NCBI GenBank assembly: GCA_021792485.1
Contig: JAJYUO010000021.1
Location: forward strand, 1-11,629
DNA from: Thermoplasmata archaeon
Lineage (GTDB): Archaea; Thermoplasmatota; Thermoplasmata; Lutacidiplasmatales; UBA184
Direction of reading: 5' to 3'
DNA: 11,629 nt
In this document: one piece after another, positions 5,415-11,629 of the stretch
Position numbering within the stretch: the first letter of the stretch is position 1
Layout of the letters: each line of letters starts with the position of its first letter
Notes under the pieces: generated by a model
The model's input: the letters and a program-made list of their open reading frames with translations, nothing else
The model's database searches: none
What the model was told of the DNA's origin: nothing
Program-made: the position numbers and the translations under genes

Positions 5415-7847
5415 TCAGCCACTTCCCCGCCTTGACCGCAGGACGCAGACGATTGCCACAACGACGGCCGCGGCTGCGATGCCGCCGCTCGCGATCACGG
5501 CATAGGCCGCGCTCGCCGGCAAGCCGAAGAGGGTCGGAGGCCCCGGGCCCGAACCGACCTGTATCGCGACGGCGGCGGTCCGGTTGACCGAACCCAGCAC
5601 CGCCCGTACGGTGACATTCGCACTTCCGCCCGTCGCTCCGGCGTAGAACGTGACACTCGAGCCGGTCGATCGATTCAACGAGCCGCTCGTGCCCGAAATC
5701 GCCCATCGAAACAGAACGCTGCTGGGACACGGGCCGGAGGCGCAGCTCGCGATCGCGACCACGGGCGTGGAAGCGCCCGGGGCGACCCGCGACGACCTCG
5801 GAGAGAGACGGAGGCCGACGAGCGAGTTGTTCAGAAGGATCGAGATCGAGCTGGCCCCGGCGTTGGTCACATACGTCTCTCCGTTCGGGAGGAGCGCGGC
5901 CGCGATCGGCTCGGCGGCGACCGGCACCGATCCTACGGCCGTCTCCGTAACCGGATCGATCGCGGTTAGGTTCGTCGAGCCATAGTTGACCACGTAGACG
6001 AGCCCCCCGGGCCCGCCCGCCAGCACGCCCATCGGCGATGAGCCGACCGCGATGCTACCAACGACCGTATCGGTCGAGGCATTGAACTCGTAGAGGCGCC
6101 CGGTCGCGAACGACGAGATGTAGACGATCTCGTTGCTCGCGTCGTAGGCCATCAAAGTGACGTTGGCGGCGATCGGATAATTCCCTACGACCGTCTCGGT
6201 CGCAGGATCGATGACCGTGAGGTTCCCAGAACGATAGTTCGTCACGAACACGCGGCCCCCATCCAGCGGCACGTACGTCATTCCGTACGGCGTGTTGCCG
6301 ACGGGGATCGATTTGAGGAGGGCGTACGTCGACGTGTTGAACACCTCGACGAGGCGCGAGTGCCCGATCCCCACAAACAGGTGCTGGGAGACCGGGTCCA
6401 CCACCATGCTGGTCGGGCCCTGGCCGACCCCGAACGTACGCTCGACCGTGTCGGTCGTTCCGTTGATGACGGAAATCGAGTCCTCCTCATGGTTGTCGAC
6501 GTAGACGAGGCCGTTGTACGGGTCGTACGTCGCCAGCGCCGGCTCGAGTCCCGTGCGCAACGTGGCGACCATCCGATTCGTCAGGGTGTCGATCACCGCG
6601 ACGCTATCGTTCCCTCCGAGCGGGACGAAGAGGTGATCGCTCGAGGGGTCGTACGCCATCCCCCGGGGAGATGTCGCGACCGTCAGGGTCGCGCCGACCG
6701 TCGCGGAACCCGGTGCGATTTCGCTGAGATTGTAGGAGCCGGAGTTGATGCTGTAGATCCCGCTCGGAGATGTGGTGACTCCCAGCGGCTTGACGCCGAC
6801 TTGGATCGTACGGGTCACCACGCCGTTATCGCCAATCACGGAGACCGAGTTTCCCCCCTCATCGGCCACATAGATGGATTGATCTGAGGGGGAGTAGGCG
6901 AGACCGCGGGGGTTCGGGCCCACCGCGACCGTCGCGACGACGGATCCGTTCACGGCGGAGATGACCGAAACGGAACTCGAGTTCGTGTTCGACACGTAGA
7001 CCTCACCGTTCACTCCCGAGATGGCAACCCCCGCGGGAGCATCGCCGACTCCGACGACCGACACCACCGTGTTCGTTACCGGGGCGATCACGCTGACGGT
7101 GTCCGAGCCCGAGTTCGCGACGTACAGTCGACCGTCGAACGGGTCGAATGCAATACCGTTCGGTGCCGTTCCTACCGAGATCGATCCCCCTTGCGTCCGC
7201 GTGAGCGTGTTGAATACGCTAACGGAGTTGGATCCCCGTTCGGTGACATAGAGGGACGTTCCTTGCGGACCCAGCGCGAGCCCGGACGGCACGGCTCCCA
7301 CTGGAACCGTCAGTGTCCCGACCACGCGATCCGTCGCCGTGGAGACGATGCTGATGTTGTTCGAACCTGCGTTTGCGACGTACACCTGGTCGGATCCCAC
7401 CAAACTTTGGGCAAGGAGCGCGACCGGTCGCGATCCGACCACGACGCGGGCGAGAAGGGCGCCGGTCGTGCCGTTGATGACGAGAAGGTTGCCGGTAGGA
7501 CACGCAACGAAGAGCTCCCCCAGGGCCGGGAGAGCGAGAGCGGCCTCCGGTCCCTCCGGGATGTGGACCACATACGGCGCCGGCGTGGGCAGCGAGCACG
7601 CCGGCGAGGGCACGTTCTGGGGGAGAAGGCTTCCGTTGAGCAGGTTCAATGTGTAGCCCACGTAGGGGGGCACCGAGGTAGGGGCTCCCCCCGACGACGG
7701 GCCGACCGTCCCGTCGTGAGCGCCCTGCGGTGTGGCCCCACCGCTGATCCCCACGGAACCCAGTATCGCGAAGGTGGCTAGCCACAGCGCGACCGTCCGG
7801 GCGAACGGAGACCGCCTTCTGCGCCGGAGGGTGCGCGCCGGCTCCAC
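5415..7847 (-). CDS. Membrane-anchored YVTN beta-propeller surface protein
   Basis: An 810-residue extracytoplasmic protein. Residues 1-17 are Arg-rich, followed by a hydrophobic stretch (VALWLATFAILG, about 19-30) that is a signal peptide or anchor. A Pro/Gly/Ser linker leads to about fourteen repeats of roughly 40 residues between 100 and 690, each with a YVTN-like core such as VYVANAGSNN, LYVTERGSNS and VFVTNYRSGN. Fourteen copies would fit two seven-bladed propellers. Residues about 690-770 look like an immunoglobulin-like beta domain with a Cys pair (SCASGPC). Residues about 777-803 form a membrane helix followed by RSRRGSG, a stop-transfer end on the cytoplasmic side. Such proteins are common on archaeal cell surfaces and may mediate binding or adhesion; no enzymatic motif is seen. 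The GTG start at 7847 keeps the signal sequence complete. ATTTATGG at 7859-7852 is too close to serve as its TATA box, while TTGCATAG further upstream might. Confidence 0.9.
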   Translation of the reverse strand: MEPARTLRRRRRSPFARTVALWLATFAILGSVGISGGATPQGAHDGTVGPSSGGAPTSVPPYVGYTLNLLNGSLLPQNVPSPACSLPTPAPYVVHIPEGPEAALALPALGELFVACPTGNLLVINGTTGALLARVVVGSRPVALLAQSLVGSDQVYVANAGSNNISIVSTATDRVVGTLTVPVGAVPSGLALGPQGTSLYVTERGSNSVSVFNTLTRTQGGSISVGTAPNGIAFDPFDGRLYVANSGSDTVSVIAPVTNTVVSVVGVGDAPAGVAISGVNGEVYVSNTNSSSVSVISAVNGSVVATVAVGPNPRGLAYSPSDQSIYVADEGGNSVSVIGDNGVVTRTIQVGVKPLGVTTSPSGIYSINSGSYNLSEIAPGSATVGATLTVATSPRGMAYDPSSDHLFVPLGGNDSVAVIDTLTNRMVATLRTGLEPALATYDPYNGLVYVDNHEEDSISVINGTTDTVERTFGVGQGPTSMVVDPVSQHLFVGIGHSRLVEVFNTSTYALLKSIPVGNTPYGMTYVPLDGGRVFVTNYRSGNLTVIDPATETVVGNYPIAANVTLMAYDASNEIVYISSFATGRLYEFNASTDTVVGSIAVGSSPMGVLAGGPGGLVYVVNYGSTNLTAIDPVTETAVGSVPVAAEPIAAALLPNGETYVTNAGASSISILLNNSLVGLRLSPRSSRVAPGASTPVVAIASCASGPCPSSVLFRWAISGTSGSLNRSTGSSVTFYAGATGGSANVTVRAVLGSVNRTAAVAIQVGSGPGPPTLFGLPASAAYAVIASGGIAAAAVVVAIVCVLRSRRGSG

Positions 7848-7860
7848 GGGTCCATAAATG

Positions 7861-8153
7861 GCATCTGCTCCCTATGCAATTTGCGCCGATCGTCAGGGTT
7901 CGGGCACCGGCGCGAGGCACCGGGCTAGGGAAAGGTCGTCGGTTCCGGGCGGGGAGGAGCACGTCCACGCGTATCAGGTTCGCACCGAGTGGACCAAAGG
8001 CCGCGGGATCGGTGCGGAACGACACGATGCCGCCGATCGCCCGCCCGTGGCCCGCTCGGAGGGGGGGGACCGCCGCTCGGGATCGTCCCACCCCCCGCAC
8101 ACGGGATCGACCGGTTGGTTCCGGTGCGCGGATCGGGTCGCTCGTCCGGCGAG
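7861..8153. other. Gene-free stretch between the propeller gene and tRNA-Tyr
   Basis: No credible coding frame; the open frames here run into the tRNA or lack any recognisable protein character. It holds the upstream region of the propeller gene, with the AT-rich CAAATTGCATAGG (7883-7871), and a strong GC hairpin at 8061-8096. Confidence 0.5.
8061..8096 (-). repeat. Strong GC hairpin downstream of tRNA-Tyr
   Basis: Read on the minus strand, GGGGGGTGGGAC and GTCCCCCCCC pair as 5 bp (GGGAC/GTCCC), a one-base T bulge, and 5 more G-C pairs around a 14-nt loop. It begins about 58 nt after the tRNA 3' end. It could be a transcript end, an RNA element or the start of a small RNA. No T-run follows it. 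Confidence 0.45.
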
Positions 8154-8260
8154 TCCCGGCTGCCTGACTCGAACAGGCGACCTGAGGATGTCCACGGGGG
8201 CCGCCGGGGATCCGGCAGTCTCACCTACAGTCCCCCGCTCTACCACTGAGCTAAGCCGGG
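8154..8260 (-). tRNA. tRNA-Tyr (GUA) with a 35-nt intron
   Basis: A complete cloverleaf can be drawn by hand. The acceptor stem is CCCGGCT/AGCCGGG with discriminator A. T8-A9 lead into the D arm GCTC...GAGC with loop AGTGGTA. The anticodon stem is GGGGA/TCCTC with one G-U pair, and the loop CTGTAG-A gives anticodon GTA. The variable loop is AGGTC and the T arm GCCTG-TTCGAGT-CAGGC. The mature length is 72 nt. CCA is not encoded. An insert of 35 nt lies after G37, the canonical archaeal intron position. An alternative pairing with TCCCC inside the insert would leave a 27-nt variable loop and is rejected. A TATA box sits about 29 nt upstream. Confidence 0.93.
8190..8224 (-). other. tRNA-Tyr intron, 35 nt
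   Basis: The insert lies between G37 and A38. It contains its own hairpin, CTGCCGG-ATCC-CCGGCGG, with 7 pairs including one wobble. The bulge-helix-bulge needed by the archaeal splicing endonuclease is not obvious in canonical form, because the 4-bp helix next to the splice sites would need several G-U pairs. The exact ends are fixed by the cloverleaf, not by the splice motif. Confidence 0.75.
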
Positions 8261-8275
8261 ACGCTCGGCGAGACG

Positions 8276-8312
8276 GGCGCGTCCGCTATAAACGTAGCGA
8301 GGGGGACGCGCC
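8276..8312. repeat. 9-bp inverted repeat around the tRNA-Tyr TATA box and after adk
   Basis: GGCGCGTCC (8276-8284) and GGACGCGCC (8304-8312) are perfect complements. Inside them GCTA (8285-8288) pairs with TAGC (8295-8298), leaving a 5-nt bulge and the loop TAAACG. It starts 4 nt after the adk stop, so in the adk transcript it is a 3' hairpin. At the DNA level it frames the tRNA promoter. Confidence 0.5.
8287..8292 (-). promoter_or_regulatory. TATA box of tRNA-Tyr
   Basis: TTTATA in ACGTTTATAGCG, about 29 nt upstream of the mature 5' end, giving a start near 8264. This is the clearest archaeal promoter in the window. It lies between the arms of a 9-bp inverted repeat. Confidence 0.75.
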
Positions 8313-8316
8313 GCCG

Positions 8317-8946
8317 TCAGGTGAGGGCGGCCTGAAGGCGCGCCGCAACCTCGACCGGGGTCCCGCTCGCGTCGATCGAACGCAGGATTCCCTTGCGCCG
8401 ATAGTACTCGAGGAGCGGTTCGGTGTCGCGCGCGTAGACGGTGAGCCGCGTCCGGATCGCATCGGGCCGGTCGTCGGAGCGCTGGATGAGTTCGGAGCCA
8501 TCTTTGTCGCAGTGCCCCGCCACTTTCGGCGGTTGCGTCGTCAGGTTGTAGACGGTCTTGCACTGGGGGCACACCCGGCGCTGGCTGAGTCGCTCCACGA
8601 GCACCGCCTCCGGTAGGTCGAACGAGATGACCCGATCGATGGGCGTCAGGCGCTCGAGCTCTCTCGCCTGAGCGAGGTTGCGGGGGTATCCGTCGAGGAT
8701 GAATCCCGCGCGCGTCTCGGGGGAACCCAAGCGCTCCTTTAACAGCCGCAGGACGAGCTCGTCCGGCACAAGCTGCCCCGCCCGCATGTACACGTCGGCC
8801 TCCTGGCCGAGCGGGCTCCGGTTCGCGACCGCGCTCCTAAGCAGATCGCCCATCGACAGATGGGCGATACCGTGCGCTCGGGAGAACTCGGCCGCCTGCG
8901 TTCCTTTGCCAGCCCCGGGAGGACCGAGGAAGACGATCCGCCACAT
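8317..8946 (-). CDS. adk: Adenylate kinase with zinc-type lid
   Basis: Catalyses ATP + AMP to 2 ADP in the cytoplasm. The 209 residues match the long, lid-containing Adk family. The P-loop is GPPGAGKGT (8-16), the AMP-binding part includes SMGDLLR (31-37) and GYPRN (86-90), and the lid contains CPQC (C126, C129) with C146 and D149, a zinc site of the Cys3-Asp type. RSDDRPDAIRTRL (156-168) carries the conserved Arg and Asp residues. The ATG at 8946 directly precedes the first beta strand (WRIVFLG). A GGAGGAG stretch lies 20-25 nt upstream, further than usual. The gap to pyrH is 36 bp, so the two nucleotide kinases are very likely co-transcribed. The lid-containing type is the common bacterial form and differs from the trimeric lid-less Adk known from several archaea. 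Confidence 0.96.
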   Translation of the reverse strand: MWRIVFLGPPGAGKGTQAAEFSRAHGIAHLSMGDLLRSAVANRSPLGQEADVYMRAGQLVPDELVLRLLKERLGSPETRAGFILDGYPRNLAQARELERLTPIDRVISFDLPEAVLVERLSQRRVCPQCKTVYNLTTQPPKVAGHCDKDGSELIQRSDDRPDAIRTRLTVYARDTEPLLEYYRRKGILRSIDASGTPVEVAARLQAALT

Positions 8947-8982
8947 CCGACAGCCGATGCGCTCCTCCTCTTGACGCTGGTC

Positions 8983-9684
8983 CTAGGAGATCTCGGTACC
9001 GAGGAACGATCGCCCCAGGAGGGCCTTCTCGAGGTTGGGCAGGTCTCTTCCGAAGACGATAGCGGTCGGAATGCGGACGCGTGCAAGCTGGTCGGCGCCC
9101 AATCGATCGAATAGGAACTGCTGGCCCGGTTGACCGTCGGACTGCGCGTGCACCAGCTCCCGGAACTGGGGCCAGGAAATCCGTCGGATCGGGAGCGCCT
9201 TGGGGTCGAGCTTCGGGTCGTGGTCGTAGAGCGCGTCGACGTTCGTGGCGTTGACGAGCCGTGCCGCGCGAAGGCGCACCGCGAGCAGCGCCGCCACTCC
9301 GTCGGTGGTGTGTCCGGGCTCGGTGCCACCGAGCACGACCGGCGATCCATGTCGGAGCTCGAGCACCGCTTCGGCCAGGGTCGTGGGGGGGTGGCTCGGC
9401 GTAGGAGGCCCGACCCGGGCCGCGAGGATGCGAGCGTGCAGACGCGTCACGTCGATCCCAATCTCGTCCAGCTCGATCTCGGTCAGTCCGAGCTCGCGGC
9501 CGATGCCGATGTACTCCCGCGCGGTCCTTCCGCCGCCGACCGTGACCGCGAGCGGCTGTCGTTTGCCAACGCGCCGGACGAGGTCCGCGAGATGTTCCAA
9601 GTAGGCAACGTCGTCCTCGCCGGTTCGGAACACGGACCCGCCGATCGACAGGACGATGGCCTTCTTCGCCGGAACGTCGGGCAT
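8983..9684 (-). CDS. pyrH: UMP kinase, archaeal PyrH type
   Basis: Phosphorylates UMP to UDP with ATP, a step of pyrimidine nucleotide synthesis. The 233 residues fit the amino-acid-kinase fold: IVLSIGGSV (10-18) at the N-terminus, VTVGGGRTAREYI (48-60), GIDVTRLHA (76-84), VVLGGTEPGHTTDGVAALLA (116-135), NATNVDALYDHDP (145-157), and FDRLGADQLARVRIPTAIVFG near the C-terminus. These match the shorter archaeal UMP kinases. The related isopentenyl phosphate kinase is less likely, because the GTEPGHTTDG and NATNVDGV-like blocks are those of UMP kinase. The ATG at 9684 is the base of a hairpin that holds the GAGGGG ribosome-binding sequence (see findings). It lies 55 bp after amt and 36 bp before adk on the same strand. 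No convincing TATA box lies in the 55-bp gap, so read-through from amt is possible. Confidence 0.93.
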   Translation of the reverse strand: MPDVPAKKAIVLSIGGSVFRTGEDDVAYLEHLADLVRRVGKRQPLAVTVGGGRTAREYIGIGRELGLTEIELDEIGIDVTRLHARILAARVGPPTPSHPPTTLAEAVLELRHGSPVVLGGTEPGHTTDGVAALLAVRLRAARLVNATNVDALYDHDPKLDPKALPIRRISWPQFRELVHAQSDGQPGQQFLFDRLGADQLARVRIPTAIVFGRDLPNLEKALLGRSFLGTEIS

Positions 9685-9702
9685 CGCCCCTCGGAGGGGC
9701 GA
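9684..9702 (-). promoter_or_regulatory. Hairpin covering the pyrH ribosome-binding site
   Basis: On the transcribed strand TCGCCCCT pairs with AGGGGCGA around a 3-nt loop, an 8-bp stem. The right arm contains GAGGGG, the only Shine-Dalgarno-like sequence before the ATG, and its last base is the A of that ATG. The stem would hide the start site unless opened. Confidence 0.45.
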
Positions 9703-9739
9703 GGGGTCTTACGGTTTGTGCGGTCGATCGATCCGACGG

Positions 9740-11056
9740 TCAGCTGAGCTCGGCCGGAGCCGTGGTGAGGTTCTCGCGCGGGATCGAGGCAGCGGCCGGG
9801 GCCGTCTCGGGTCGTGTGATGCCGCCGACCGCTCGGGCGATAAGCCAGATGCTCGCGAACGACAACGCAAAGACGACGGCGATAACCACGACGGCCCCAA
9901 CCCCCTCGATCCCGAGCTGGTGCACGGCCGCCTCTCCACCCCCAAAGAAGAGGCCGTTCGGCAGCGACGGGTATCCGGACGCCGCGGCGAACGGCGTTTG
10001 GGCGAAGAAGGCGATCATACCAAGGCCGAAGAGGCCGCCGAGCAGATGGCCGGGGAGCAAACCAATCGGGTCCGAGAGCCACCGCAGCCTCCCGAAGAAC
10101 CAGTCGCCGAGGAGGAACAGAGGGCCGCAGAGGGCGCCGAGGATCACCGCGCTGAGGGGGCTCACGAACCCCGCGAGCGGAGTGATCACGATCAGTCCCA
10201 TCAGGATCCCGTTGGCGGAGTCGAGGTACCCTGGGGTTTTTCCTGTCTGCCAGAGGCGGCACCCCATCACCGATAGGAACGAGACCGAGGCGGCGAGAAA
10301 CGTCGTCAGGACGACGACCGTCGTCTCGCTGTTGAACGCGAGAACGCTCCCGGGGTTGAACCCGAACCAGCCGATCCACAGGAGGAGAACCGCGAACGTT
10401 AGCCAAGTCGGATCGACGCGGACCGGCGTCCGGGGGCTCTCGTGGAGTCCTCGGGTCTTCTCCTCCTGCCAGATCCGGACGAGGACAGCGAGGCCGGCGG
10501 CGCCGGCCGCGGCGTGGACCACGAGCCCCCCGGCCAAGTCCACCATCCCGAGGCGGGCGAGCCAGCCCGAGGGATTCCAGATCCACGCTGCGGGCAGCGT
10601 CCAGATCACGAGAAAGTACGGTACCGCGAAGAGCGCGACCGCGCGGAGCTTCACCTTGCGGACCATCACGACGCCGACGAGCGCGAACGTGACTGCGGCG
10701 AACGCCGCCTCGAACAGGAAGTACGGGCCGAGGGCGAGATCCGTGGTCGCCGCCGTCGACCACCAGACCCCGGTCAGCAGTCCGCTGGTCGAGGTGGTGG
10801 ACGCCCCGAGGAACGGTGGGAGGAACGTCGGACTGCCGATGATCCCGTTCGCGACGGTGGGAGCGAAGGCGAGGTCGAAGCCCAGGAACGCCATCAGGAT
10901 GAGCGCGGCGCAGGTCATGAACATCGTCTTCAGGAGGCTCCGCCATTGACCTCCCCCCAGCTCCCCGACCTCGAGGAATCCGACTCCGATCGTCATCGTG
11001 AAGACGAGAAGGGCCGCGAGGAGGACCCAGAGGCTGTTGAGGAGGTTTACGGCCAA
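9740..11056 (-). CDS. amt: Ammonium transporter, Amt family
   Basis: Moves ammonium across the cell membrane. The 438 residues contain about eleven hydrophobic segments, as in Amt proteins. The signature VDLAGGLVVH (172-181) aligns with the AmtB stretch that holds D160 and the first pore His: D173 and H181 have the same eight-residue spacing. The second pore His is H337 in DPIGLLPGHLLGG. FEAAFAAVTFAL (115-126) matches the segment with the outer-gate Phe, and GWFGFNPGS (229-237) is also typical. The C-terminal tail (414-438) is short and Ala/Pro/Thr-rich. The start is TTG 11056, preceded by GGTGAT (11072-11067), 10 nt away. No glnK gene for a PII regulator lies next to it, unlike in many archaea. 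Sequence between the motifs departs from the commonest AmtB forms, so a divergent subfamily is likely. Confidence 0.93.
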   Translation of the reverse strand: MAVNLLNSLWVLLAALLVFTMTIGVGFLEVGELGGGQWRSLLKTMFMTCAALILMAFLGFDLAFAPTVANGIIGSPTFLPPFLGASTTSTSGLLTGVWWSTAATTDLALGPYFLFEAAFAAVTFALVGVVMVRKVKLRAVALFAVPYFLVIWTLPAAWIWNPSGWLARLGMVDLAGGLVVHAAAGAAGLAVLVRIWQEEKTRGLHESPRTPVRVDPTWLTFAVLLLWIGWFGFNPGSVLAFNSETTVVVLTTFLAASVSFLSVMGCRLWQTGKTPGYLDSANGILMGLIVITPLAGFVSPLSAVILGALCGPLFLLGDWFFGRLRWLSDPIGLLPGHLLGGLFGLGMIAFFAQTPFAAASGYPSLPNGLFFGGGEAAVHQLGIEGVGAVVVIAVVFALSFASIWLIARAVGGITRPETAPAAASIPRENLTTAPAELS

Positions 11057-11114
11057 GGTTTAGACCATCACCGCCCCCGTCGCCGAAGGCGCTACGCCGC
11101 GGGTCCGGTTCGAG

Positions 11115-11121
11115 CTATTTG
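11115..11121 (-). promoter_or_regulatory. TATA-like box for amt
   Basis: CAAATAG in CTCAAATAGCTC, the AT-rich element on this side of the divergent gap. The expected start is near 11092, with a leader of about 36 nt that includes a small CGCC-TTC-GGCG hairpin and the GGTGAT ribosome-binding sequence. Confidence 0.4.
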
Positions 11122-11127
11122 AGTTTG

Positions 11128-11139
11128 CGCTCACGAGCG
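11128..11139. promoter_or_regulatory. 12-bp inverted repeat between divergent promoters
   Basis: CGCTC-AC-GAGCG, perfect 5-bp arms, lies between the amt and rpiA TATA-like boxes. It could be a shared operator. The arms are short and GC-rich, so chance is possible. Confidence 0.25.
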
Positions 11140-11156
11140 GTTCTCTCGCATGCACT

Positions 11157-11164
11157 TCTATATG
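11157..11164 (+). promoter_or_regulatory. TATA box of rpiA
   Basis: TCTATATG in ACTTCTATATGGCC. A start 25-27 nt downstream falls on or within a base or two of the rpiA ATG at 11187, which predicts a leaderless message. No Shine-Dalgarno site lies before that ATG, which agrees. Confidence 0.65.
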
Positions 11165-11186
11165 GCCCACGGAGTACCAGCTCCGC

Positions 11187-11629
11187 ATGCCTCCGGATTC
11201 CGAGACCGCCAAGGAGGCGGCGGCCCGGTCGGCGGTCGGCCGGATCGACGGCGAGCGCCGGATCGCCCTGGGAACCGGGTCGACCGCCGCCCGAGCCGTT
11301 CGCGCGCTGGCGGAGCGGTTTCCCCGGGCTCCCGGCTTCACCTTCGTGGCGAGTTCCCGGGCGACCGAGGAGCTGGCGAGCGCCCTTGGCCTGCCGGTTC
11401 GGAGCCTCCGCGACGACGATCGTTTCGATCTGATGATCGACGGCGCGGACGAGGTGAGCGCGGCGCTCGACCTGACGAAGGGAGGAGGCGGGGCCCTCTT
11501 CCGGGAGAAGCTCCTGGCGCAGCTCTCGCGTCGGCTGATGATCGTCGTCGACGAAGGGAAGCTCGTCCAGCGGCTGGGAACCCGGCACCCGATCCCGATC
11601 GAGGTCGTTCCCTTCGCCCGCCCGGTCGT
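11187..11629 (+). CDS. rpiA: Ribose-5-phosphate isomerase A, 3' end missing
   Basis: Interconverts ribose 5-phosphate and ribulose 5-phosphate, supplying ribose for nucleotides. About 147 of the usual 220-235 residues are in the window. Clear RpiA motifs are present: ALGTGSTA (27-34) for phosphate binding, FDLMIDGADEV (80-90) with the two catalytic-region Asp (D85, D88), LTKGGGGALFREK (96-108) with the catalytic Glu (E107), and MIVVDEGKLV (118-127), followed by IEVVPFA. The ATG at 11187 fits the TATA box spacing for a leaderless transcript. It is divergent from amt across a 130-bp gap. The reading frame is intact to the right edge. Confidence 0.95.
   Translation, partial: MPPDSETAKEAAARSAVGRIDGERRIALGTGSTAARAVRALAERFPRAPGFTFVASSRATEELASALGLPVRSLRDDDRFDLMIDGADEVSAALDLTKGGGGALFREKLLAQLSRRLMIVVDEGKLVQRLGTRHPIPIEVVPFARPV

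Noticed and set aside
7852..7859. ATTTATGG as TATA box of the propeller gene
   Set aside because: It is only 5-12 nt upstream of the GTG start, so transcription would begin inside the signal-sequence codons and remove the start.
8199..8211. TCCCC inside the insert as the 3' half of the tRNA anticodon stem
   Set aside because: It would give a 13-nt intron but leave a 27-nt variable loop, not expected for archaeal tRNA-Tyr; TCCTC at 8184-8188 gives a normal 5-nt variable loop.
9483..10946. Long minus-strand open frame overlapping amt and pyrH
   Set aside because: It is an out-of-frame shadow of amt that runs into pyrH; its low-complexity Arg/Pro composition has no domain, while the amt frame has all pore motifs.
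11057..11067. ATG-GTC-TAA mini-frame before amt as a leader peptide
   Set aside because: Two codons followed by a stop are too short to judge and expected by chance.
1..11629. Bacterial origin, suggested by lid-type Adk and HdrCBA
   Set aside because: TATA-positioned promoters, a leaderless gene, the tRNA intron at 37/38 without CCA, and archaeal-type PyrH and Sat outweigh this.
1..11629. CRISPR arrays, insertion sequences, integrase or attachment sites
   Set aside because: No regular direct repeats and no transposase or integrase frames were seen; the tRNA gene has no adjacent repeated 3' fragment that I could find by eye.

Overview
The window looks like chromosomal DNA of a high-GC archaeon. 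TATA-box-like elements sit about 25-30 nt upstream of several genes. One gene (rpiA) appears leaderless, the tRNA carries an intron after position 37 and no encoded CCA, and the sat, pyrH and Lrp/AsnC genes are of archaeal type. A membrane-anchored YVTN beta-propeller with this base composition would fit an uncultured Thermoplasmatota lineage, but the phylum is an inference from gene content. No mobile element, CRISPR array or rRNA was seen.

Left part, minus strand (1-3832): a five-gene block read right to left. It holds a small zinc-ribbon protein, an Lrp/AsnC regulator (ATGA overlap), a promoter with a 16-bp palindrome, and then hdrC, hdrB and hdrA-like genes with touching or overlapping ends. 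hdrA runs off the left edge. The order C-B-A, the short HdrA that starts directly at its FAD-binding fold, and the enlarged HdrB and HdrC match the sulfur-oxidising sHdr complex better than methanogen HdrABC or QmoABC. Divergently to the right lies sat (ATP sulfurylase, 4018-5181), the enzyme that links APS/sulfite to sulfate and ATP. Together these suggest a dissimilatory sulfur-oxidation locus whose remaining genes (sHdrC2, sHdrB2, lipoate-binding protein) would lie beyond the left edge. The direction of sulfur flow cannot be proved from this window.

Middle (5182-8153): a gene-free convergent spacer, a large secreted or membrane-anchored protein with fourteen YVTN-type repeats (5415-7847, minus), and a gene-free stretch containing a strong GC hairpin.

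Right part (8154-11629): intron-containing tRNA-Tyr(GUA); then, also on the minus strand, adk (adenylate kinase), pyrH (UMP kinase) and an Amt-type ammonium transporter, transcribed amt to pyrH to adk to tRNA. Divergent from amt is rpiA (ribose-5-phosphate isomerase), cut by the right edge. This half is housekeeping nucleotide, nitrogen and pentose metabolism, with several hairpins at gene borders.
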